NCBI RefSeq assembly: GCF_000422745.1
Contig: NZ_AUGQ01000007.1
Span: forward strand, 104,742 to 168,741
From: Microbacterium gubbeenense DSM 15944
GTDB taxonomy: Bacteria; Actinomycetota; Actinomycetes; Actinomycetales; Microbacteriaceae
DNA length: 64,000 nucleotides
Reading direction: 5' to 3'
Shown: positions 58,863 to 64,000 of the stretch, piece after piece
Position numbering within the stretch: position 1 is the stretch's first letter
How the letters are laid out: each line of letters starts with the position of its first letter
Notes under the pieces: model-generated
Database searches by the model: none
What the model was told of the DNA's origin: nothing
The model's input: the letters and a program-made list of their open reading frames with translations, nothing else
Translations under genes and position numbers: made by a program

Positions 58863-58871
58863 CCCCCCCCC
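58863..58871 (+). repeat. Run of nine C before the GH42 ribosome binding site
   Basis: A C9 homopolymer just upstream of the ribosome binding site AAGGAG (58875-58880). That site sits 12 nt from the ATG, longer than usual. Confidence 0.6.
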
Positions 58872-58892
58872 ACGAAGGAGTGAGCTACACCC

Positions 58893-60926
58893 ATGCATTA
58901 CGGCGGCGACTACAACCCAGAGCAGTGGGACGAATCGGTCTGGCCCGAGGACATGCGTCGCATGCGCGAGGCCGGCGTCACGAGGGTGCGGGTGGGCGTG
59001 TTCGCGTGGGCGCGGATCCAGCCTGAGGAGGGCGTCTTCGACTGGGCGTGGCTCGACCGCGTGCTCGATCTCCTGCACGAGAACGGCATCCAGGCATCGC
59101 TCGCGACCGCGACCGCGACGCCTCCGCCGTGGGCGACGACGAACTACCCCGAGATGCTCCCGCAAGACGATCTCGGATCCACGCTCTGGCACGGATCCCG
59201 GCAGGCGTACGCGCCGAGCTCGCCCGTCTACCGCCGCCTCGCGAGCGAACTCGTCACCGCGCTCGTCGAGCGGTACGCGCAGCACCCGGCGGTCGGCATG
59301 TGGGTCGCCAACAACGAGTACGGCTGCCACCTCAACTACGACTACTCCGACAACGCCGCGGTCGCGTTCCGCGAGTGGCTGAAGAAGAAGTACGGCACCC
59401 TCGACGCGCTGAACGAGGCATGGGGCACGATGTTCTGGTCGCAGCGCTACACGTCGTTCGACCAGATCGTGCCGATGCGCCGCGCCCCCTACAGCCTGAA
59501 CCCCGGCGGCCTGCTCGATTTCAAGCGGTTCACGTCCGACACCCTGCTCGAGCTGTTCGTCATGGAGCGCGACATCATCAAGTCGGCGGGGGCGTCCCAG
59601 CCCGTCACGACCAACTTCATGGGATTCTTCCCGCCCGCGGACTACTGGAAGTGGGCCCCCGAGCTCGACGTCATCTGCGACGACAACTACGCGGATCCGA
59701 ACGATCCCGAATCCTTCCGCGGCGCGGCGTTCACGCGAGACCTCATGCGCTCGCTGAAGAAAGACGTGCCGTGGGTGCTGCTCGAACAAGCGCCGAACGA
59801 CGTGAACTGGCGGCCCACCAACGCCCCGAAGGCCCCCGGCCAGATGGCCGCCCTGTCGATGCAGGCAGTCGCGCGCGGCGCCGACGAGATCAACTTCTTC
59901 CAGTGGCGGCAGTCTCGCCGCGGAAGCGAGCGGTTCCACTCGGGCATGCTGCCGCACGCGGGCACGAATACCCGCACGTGGCGCGAGATCACCGCACTCG
60001 GTGAGACCCTGAAGAACCTTCCCGGCCTTGGCACGTCTGCCTCGGGGGCGAGGATCGCGATCGCGTTCGACTGGGAGGCGCGTTGGGCGCTCGATGCCCC
60101 CGACCACCCGGGCGAGATCGACTACGGCGTGCTCATCCCGCGCTGGCACGCGGCGCTGCACCGGCAGCAGCTGCTCGTCGACCTCGTGCACCCGGCAGAG
60201 GACCTCTCGGACTACGACCTCGTGATCGCCCCGCACCTGTACCTGCTGTCTGACGAGTCGGCCGAGAACCTCAGCGGCTTCGTGCGCGCGGGCGGCAACT
60301 TGCTCGTCGCGGCCTTCAGCGACGTGGTCGACGACACCGATTCGTTCCGCGAGGGCGGCTTCCAGGTCGCGCTGCGCGACGTGCTCGGCGTGGCGGTCGA
60401 GGAGTTCGGCGCGCTCGTGCCTCCCGAGGCGGCCATCGGCGGCACGTCCGCCGGCGACACCACCGGATCCGCGAGCGCCTCGCGCGGCCCGGGCGAGGCT
60501 CACGCCGACGTCGACGGTCCGTTCGGTGCGGCGCGCGGGGAATTCTTCGCCGAGCGGTTGCAGGTGCTCGATCCCTCGGTCGAGATCCTCGGCCGCTTCT
60601 CGTCCGGACGCCTGGCGGGGGAGCCGGCCCTGACGGCCAATCGCGCGGGAGAGGGCCGCGCCTGGTACCTCGCGACGATTCCCGACGACGACGGCATGCG
60701 CCGCGTGACCGGCTGGGCCGCGGCAGAGGCGGGCATCGCGCCGGTGCTCGAGGTTCCGAACGACATGGTGGAGGTCTCGTGCCGCGGCGACGTGCTCACG
60801 ATCATCAACTACGGTTCCGAGCCTGCGCGGTTCGCCGTCACCGGCACCGAGGTCTCCTCGGGCGAGCGCGTGTCGTCGGTCGATCTCGATCAGTACGACT
60901 GGATCATGCTGGACCAGGCCCGATGA
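58893..60926 (+). CDS. Beta-galactosidase, glycoside hydrolase family 42
   Basis: A 677-residue retaining enzyme that releases galactose from beta-galactosides, presumably in the cytoplasm because there is no signal peptide. The acid/base Glu142 is in ANNEYGCH and the nucleophile Glu298 in LLEQAP. GGDYNPEQWDESVWPEDM at the N-terminus is a family hallmark. Residues about 512-535 form a Gly/Ser/Thr-rich insertion in the domain that follows the barrel. The downstream alpha/beta hydrolase overlaps its stop by four bases. Confidence 0.95.
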   Translation: MHYGGDYNPEQWDESVWPEDMRRMREAGVTRVRVGVFAWARIQPEEGVFDWAWLDRVLDLLHENGIQASLATATATPPPWATTNYPEMLPQDDLGSTLWHGSRQAYAPSSPVYRRLASELVTALVERYAQHPAVGMWVANNEYGCHLNYDYSDNAAVAFREWLKKKYGTLDALNEAWGTMFWSQRYTSFDQIVPMRRAPYSLNPGGLLDFKRFTSDTLLELFVMERDIIKSAGASQPVTTNFMGFFPPADYWKWAPELDVICDDNYADPNDPESFRGAAFTRDLMRSLKKDVPWVLLEQAPNDVNWRPTNAPKAPGQMAALSMQAVARGADEINFFQWRQSRRGSERFHSGMLPHAGTNTRTWREITALGETLKNLPGLGTSASGARIAIAFDWEARWALDAPDHPGEIDYGVLIPRWHAALHRQQLLVDLVHPAEDLSDYDLVIAPHLYLLSDESAENLSGFVRAGGNLLVAAFSDVVDDTDSFREGGFQVALRDVLGVAVEEFGALVPPEAAIGGTSAGDTTGSASASRGPGEAHADVDGPFGAARGEFFAERLQVLDPSVEILGRFSSGRLAGEPALTANRAGEGRAWYLATIPDDDGMRRVTGWAAAEAGIAPVLEVPNDMVEVSCRGDVLTIINYGSEPARFAVTGTEVSSGERVSSVDLDQYDWIMLDQAR

Positions 60927-61729
60927 CCGCCCCCTACATGGCCGCGGGTGGCCTCCTGCGCGTGTACCCCGCGACGGATCCGACCGGCGCCGGCCTCGTC
61001 TGGGCGCACGGCGGCGCGTTCGTGCACGGCACGCTCGACATGAACGAATCCGACTGGGTCGCGCTCGAGCTCGCGGTGCGTGGCACGACGGTCGTGTCGG
61101 TCGACTACCGGCTGACGACCGAGACCGAGAACCGCTACCCGGCCGCATCCGACGACATGCTCGCGGCGTGGGGCTGGACGCGCGCGCACGCAGGCGATCT
61201 GGGGATCCTGCCGGAGCTCACCGCCATCGGCGGCACGAGCGCCGGCGGAAACCTCGCCGCGGGGGCGACGCTGCGTCTGATCGAGAGCGGATCCGCCGCG
61301 CCAGCCCTCGCTGTGCTCGCCTATCCGACGCTGCTCGCGGAGCAGCCCGAGCCGTCGCCGGAGCTGCGCGCGAAGCTCGACGCGGACCCGGCTGCCGACA
61401 GGTTCCAGCCCGATCGAGTGCGCAGCATGTACGAGGTCTATCTCGGGGGATCGGTGGTCGACGCGCCCGTCGCAGCCGTGCCGGGCCTCGCCGGCGACGA
61501 GCTGCTCGCGCAGTTCCCGCCGACGTTCATGGTCAACTCCGACGCCGATCAGCTGCGAACCTCGGGCGAGGCGTTCGCCGAACGGCTCCGAGCGGCCGGC
61601 CGCGAGGTGAATGTCGTGACCGAGCCCGGCACGACGCACGGGCACCTCAACCGGCCCGATGAAGGGCCCGGGCCGCGCGCGTCGATCGAGAGGATCGCGG
61701 CGCGGCTGCGGGACCTGTCTATTCCTTGA
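60923..61729 (+). CDS. Alpha/beta hydrolase (HSL-type esterase)
   Basis: A 268-residue esterase of the alpha/beta-hydrolase fold-3 group. The oxyanion motif HGG is at 29-31, the nucleophile Ser106 is in GTSAGGN, and the Asp in NSDADQL and His in GTTHGHLN complete the triad. It likely removes acyl groups from sugars handled by GH42. The ATG lies in the ATGA overlap with GH42. Its 3' end overlaps the converging NYN gene by 11 nt. Confidence 0.88.
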   Translation: MTAPYMAAGGLLRVYPATDPTGAGLVWAHGGAFVHGTLDMNESDWVALELAVRGTTVVSVDYRLTTETENRYPAASDDMLAAWGWTRAHAGDLGILPELTAIGGTSAGGNLAAGATLRLIESGSAAPALAVLAYPTLLAEQPEPSPELRAKLDADPAADRFQPDRVRSMYEVYLGGSVVDAPVAAVPGLAGDELLAQFPPTFMVNSDADQLRTSGEAFAERLRAAGREVNVVTEPGTTHGHLNRPDEGPGPRASIERIAARLRDLSIP

Positions 61730-62726
61730 GCCGCACGAGACGCTCGTGGCCCGACTCGTGGAGCTCGGCGATGTTGTCGCGCGAGGCGAGGAAGTCGTTG
61801 AACGAGCGGTAGCCGAGGGCCTTCTCGCTGAACGACGGATCCATGCGGCGGATGTGCTGCTTCACGGCCGAGGCGTAGAGGAATCCCTGGTCGTCGCCCT
61901 TATCCTGCCCGACGCGCAGCGCACGCTCGAGCAGGTTCGAGGCGACGGCATGCAGGTCTTCGGGCGGAGTGTCCGCGAAGGCGAGGAAGTCGTCGTCCTG
62001 ATCGTCGGCGCCGTGCGGAGCCTCGGCGGCCTGCTCGGGGGCGGCGGGCAGGTCTGCCTGCTCGGGCTGCTCCGCCTGCTCGGCCTGCTCCGGCTTGCGG
62101 GAGCGGCGCGAACGGGTCTGCTTCGGCTCGGCCGGTTCTTCGCGCCGGCTGGAGGAGATCTCCGGAACGCCCGGGAGCGTGTCGTACGGCTCGAAGGCGT
62201 CGCACGCGGCCGCGAGCGACTTCGCGGTGGATCCGGCCACGCCGATGCCGATGACGTACCGCCCGAGCCGCTTGACCCGCTGGGTCAGGGGGACGAAGTC
62301 GCTGTCGCCCGCCACGATCGCGACGTGCGTCAGGTCGGGCAGCCGGAACATGTCCTCGACGGTGTCGACCGCGAGCCGGATGTCGGCGCCGTTCTTCGCA
62401 TAGGCGGCGGCGGGGAAGAGCTGCACGAGGTCGACGGCGCGGCCGACGAGCTGGCGGCGGTAGATCGCGTTGACGGGGGAGGACCAGTCGGCGTACGCGC
62501 GGGTGAGTACGAGGGTGCCGTAGCTCGCCGCGAAGTCGAGGATGGCGCCCACATCAACGGTCGCGGCCTTGAGGCGCGCGGCGATCTCGGGCTCGGTCGG
62601 ATCCGCCGCGATCTTCGCGCGGTCGCGGCCGTACGAGTTGCGCCCGTGAACGCGGTCGTACCAGCTCATCACGATGTTGTCGAAGTCCATGTACACGGCC
62701 ACGCGGCCATCGGATGTGTCAGTCAC
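61719..62726 (-). CDS. NYN-domain protein with C-terminal LOTUS/OST-HTH
   Basis: A 335-residue protein. The NYN (PIN-like RNase) domain covers residues 1-185 with acidic residues Asp14 and Asp16 in YMDFDN and the motif VAGDSDFVPL near residue 138. A charged linker rich in Gln/Glu/Ala (about 200-245) follows. A LOTUS/OST-HTH domain, ending in the segment with SFNDFLASRDNIAEL, closes the protein. It is probably an RNA-processing protein like limkain-type homologues. The GTG start is preceded by a TAGGCT box at 7 nt, suggesting a leaderless transcript. Confidence 0.9.
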   Translation of the reverse strand: MTDTSDGRVAVYMDFDNIVMSWYDRVHGRNSYGRDRAKIAADPTEPEIAARLKAATVDVGAILDFAASYGTLVLTRAYADWSSPVNAIYRRQLVGRAVDLVQLFPAAAYAKNGADIRLAVDTVEDMFRLPDLTHVAIVAGDSDFVPLTQRVKRLGRYVIGIGVAGSTAKSLAAACDAFEPYDTLPGVPEISSSRREEPAEPKQTRSRRSRKPEQAEQAEQPEQADLPAAPEQAAEAPHGADDQDDDFLAFADTPPEDLHAVASNLLERALRVGQDKGDDQGFLYASAVKQHIRRMDPSFSEKALGYRSFNDFLASRDNIAELHESGHERLVRLKE

Positions 62727-62733
62727 GCCCCCG

Positions 62734-62739
62734 AGCCTA
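62734..62739 (-). promoter_or_regulatory. Candidate -10 box of a leaderless promoter (NYN gene)
   Basis: TAGGCT on the minus strand lies 7 nt before the GTG at 62726, with no ribosome binding site between. Confidence 0.5.
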
Positions 62740-62816
62740 CGCGTGTCCCGCCGCTTTGCCGTGTCCCACCGGATGCGGGTATTCAGCGATCAGAGCCGCA
62801 TGAGCTGAGACACGGT

Positions 62817-63788
62817 TCACTCGCCGGGATAGCGGACGCCGATCTGGCGGCGGATCTCGTCGAGGGTGCGCATGATCTCGGTGCTCTCGTCGATCGAGAG
62901 CAGCGGCGCGACGCCGGTTGCGACCGCGTTCTCGAGGGCGAGCGCCTGGAACTGCATGCCGCGGCCGTCGATCGCTTCCTCGTAGCGCTCGATGACGGAT
63001 CCGTCGGACGACGTCACCGTGAAAGTGGTCTGGTTGTACCAGGTGCGGTCGATGTCGATCCGGGCGCGCGAACCCACGATGTGCGCGGTGTTCGGCCCCG
63101 CACCCCGGGACGACGACATGGTCGTCGACACGGCGCCCGAGGCGTGCGTCATGACGGTCGCGACCTCGGTGTCGGCACCGGTCTCGCCGATCCGTCCCGA
63201 TGCCTGGATCGTCGTGGGTGCGCCGAGCACGTCCCACACGAACGAGATGGGATAGACGCCGAGATCGAGCAGCGCCCCGCCGCCCAGCTCGAGCGCGTTG
63301 AGGCGATGCGCCGGATCCGCCGAGATCGACTGCGTGTGATCGGCGGACACCGCGCGCACCTCGCCGATCGTCCCGGCCGCGAGGATCTCGCGGATGCGCG
63401 CCATCATCGGCACGTACCTCGTCCACATCGCCTCCATCGCGACGAGGCCGCGTGCCTCGGCGAGGTCGCGGATCTCTGCGGCCTCGAAACCTGTGAGAGT
63501 GATCGGCTTCTCGATCAGGACGTGCTTGCCGCCCGCGAGCGCGAGGCGCGCGGCCTCGACGTGCTGCGGGTGCGGCGTCGCGATATAGATCGCGTCGACC
63601 CCCGGATCCTCCGCGAGAGCCGCGTACGATCCGTGCGCGGCCGGGATCCCGAACTCGCCCGCGAATCGGTCGGCCGATTCCTGCGTGCGCGACCCGACCG
63701 CGGCGACCGCGAGGCCCGCAGTGATGAGGTCGGATGTGAACTTGCGTGCGATCCCGCCGGTAGCGAGGATCCCCCATCGAAGCGTCAT
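62817..63788 (-). CDS. Gfo/Idh/MocA-family oxidoreductase
   Basis: A 323-residue oxidoreductase with WGILATGGIARKFTSDL at the N-terminus and LIEKPITLTGFEA near residue 90. EAMWTRYVPMMARIREILAAGTIGEV is typical of the dihydrodiol/xylose dehydrogenase branch. No neighbouring gene hints at its substrate. A TAATCT box 6 nt before the ATG suggests leaderless expression. Confidence 0.9.
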   Translation of the reverse strand: MTLRWGILATGGIARKFTSDLITAGLAVAAVGSRTQESADRFAGEFGIPAAHGSYAALAEDPGVDAIYIATPHPQHVEAARLALAGGKHVLIEKPITLTGFEAAEIRDLAEARGLVAMEAMWTRYVPMMARIREILAAGTIGEVRAVSADHTQSISADPAHRLNALELGGGALLDLGVYPISFVWDVLGAPTTIQASGRIGETGADTEVATVMTHASGAVSTTMSSSRGAGPNTAHIVGSRARIDIDRTWYNQTTFTVTSSDGSVIERYEEAIDGRGMQFQALALENAVATGVAPLLSIDESTEIMRTLDEIRRQIGVRYPGE

Positions 63789-63794
63789 AGCTCG

Positions 63795-63800
63795 AGATTA
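63795..63800 (-). promoter_or_regulatory. Candidate -10 box of a leaderless promoter (Gfo/Idh gene)
   Basis: TAATCT on the minus strand is 6 nt from the ATG at 63788, with no ribosome binding site. Confidence 0.5.
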
Positions 63801-63899
63801 GCGACTGCAGGACCCCGGCGCGCCCCGGGCGCCGCGATCGGTCCGTGGTCGCGTCACGGGAGCAGTGGCGCGCGCGGCTCCCGTGTCGCAAAAGGAGGC

Positions 63900-63967
63900 G
63901 GTCTCAACCGGTCAACGCACCACCCAGTGGTGGAAGCATGCGGATAGATCGGCGAGGAGGCCCGGGC
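63900..63967 (+). other. Possible left end of an insertion sequence
   Basis: GTCTCAACCGGTCAACGCAC resembles from memory the CAACCGGT-type ends of some actinobacterial IS30-type elements and is followed by a short leader with AGGAGG (63955-63960). The rest of the element is outside the window, so this is a guess. Confidence 0.2.
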
Positions 63968-64000
63968 ATGGTGTTGAGTCTCGAACAGCAGGACGCGGTA
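63968..64000 (+). CDS. Start of an unidentified gene (partial)
   Basis: Eleven codons (MVLSLEQQDAV) follow AGGAGG with 7 nt spacing and run off the right edge. A transposase is possible because IS30-type transposases often begin with a similar LSxxE segment, but the fragment is too short to identify. Confidence 0.35.
   Translation, partial: MVLSLEQQDAV

Noticed and set aside
57645..61148. A very long minus-strand reading frame across the LacI and GH42 genes
   Set aside because: It is an antisense shadow caused by GC-rich third codon positions; the translation is Arg/Val/His-rich without motifs, while the plus strand carries clear LacI and GH42 proteins.

Overview
The window comes from a high-GC actinobacterium, most likely a member of Microbacteriaceae (Microbacterium-like). 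The grounds are the very GC-rich codon use, the gene pair pdtaS-whiB1, a SecA without the C-terminal zinc motif, an Rv3235-type protein, Actinobacteria-type operators, and many candidate leaderless promoters (a TANNNT-like box 6-7 nt before the start codon). The family placement is inference; no rRNA, tRNA or CRISPR was seen. No gene-free stretch exceeds 300 bases.

Housekeeping part (1-25 kb). On the minus strand lie a peptide ABC transporter (binding protein, two permeases, two ATPases, the last cut by the window edge), a DUF1684 protein, a coiled-coil protein and a uracil/xanthine permease. Next come secA, an alaA-type aminotransferase, an Rv3235-like protein, a SAF-domain protein with a CpaE-like ATPase, pdtaS, whiB1, a ClpC-type chaperone with an HspR-like operator, a sulfur pair (metY and a TauE-type exporter) and an NADPH:quinone-reductase-like gene.

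Sugar-catabolic part (24-62 kb). It consists of several separately regulated blocks: (a) xylA-xylB, divergent from a GH1 beta-glucosidase preceded by a CebR-like box; (b) a LacI regulator, divergent from a CUT1 sugar transporter (binding protein and two permeases) coupled to a GH3 enzyme and a ROK regulator; (c) two divergent five-gene operons around one perfect AGAAACCGGTTTCT operator, one carrying GH43, LacI, DUF6807, a Gfo/Idh oxidoreductase and a serine hydrolase, the other a metal-ligand-poor M24 protein, Gfo/Idh, an SDR epimerase, an enolase-superfamily dehydratase and a second serine hydrolase; (d) a damaged pectin/nucleoside block with an orphan permease, a GH28 gene and a nucleoside hydrolase gene that both lack their 5' ends and meet head to head at about 50.70 kb; (e) an SGNH hydrolase, divergent from a second DUF6807 gene and a cupin; (f) a CUT1 transporter with a DUF624-like protein, divergent from LacI, GH42 and an alpha/beta hydrolase. 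None of the CUT1 systems has its own ATPase, so a shared MsiK-type ATPase elsewhere is expected.

The right end holds a NYN-LOTUS RNA-metabolism-type protein, another Gfo/Idh oxidoreductase and the first codons of a gene that may belong to an insertion sequence. The points most worth a second look are the double 5' truncation at 50.70 kb, the bidirectional GH43/M24 regulon with its degenerate M24 protein and DUF6807 partner, and the density of predicted leaderless promoters.
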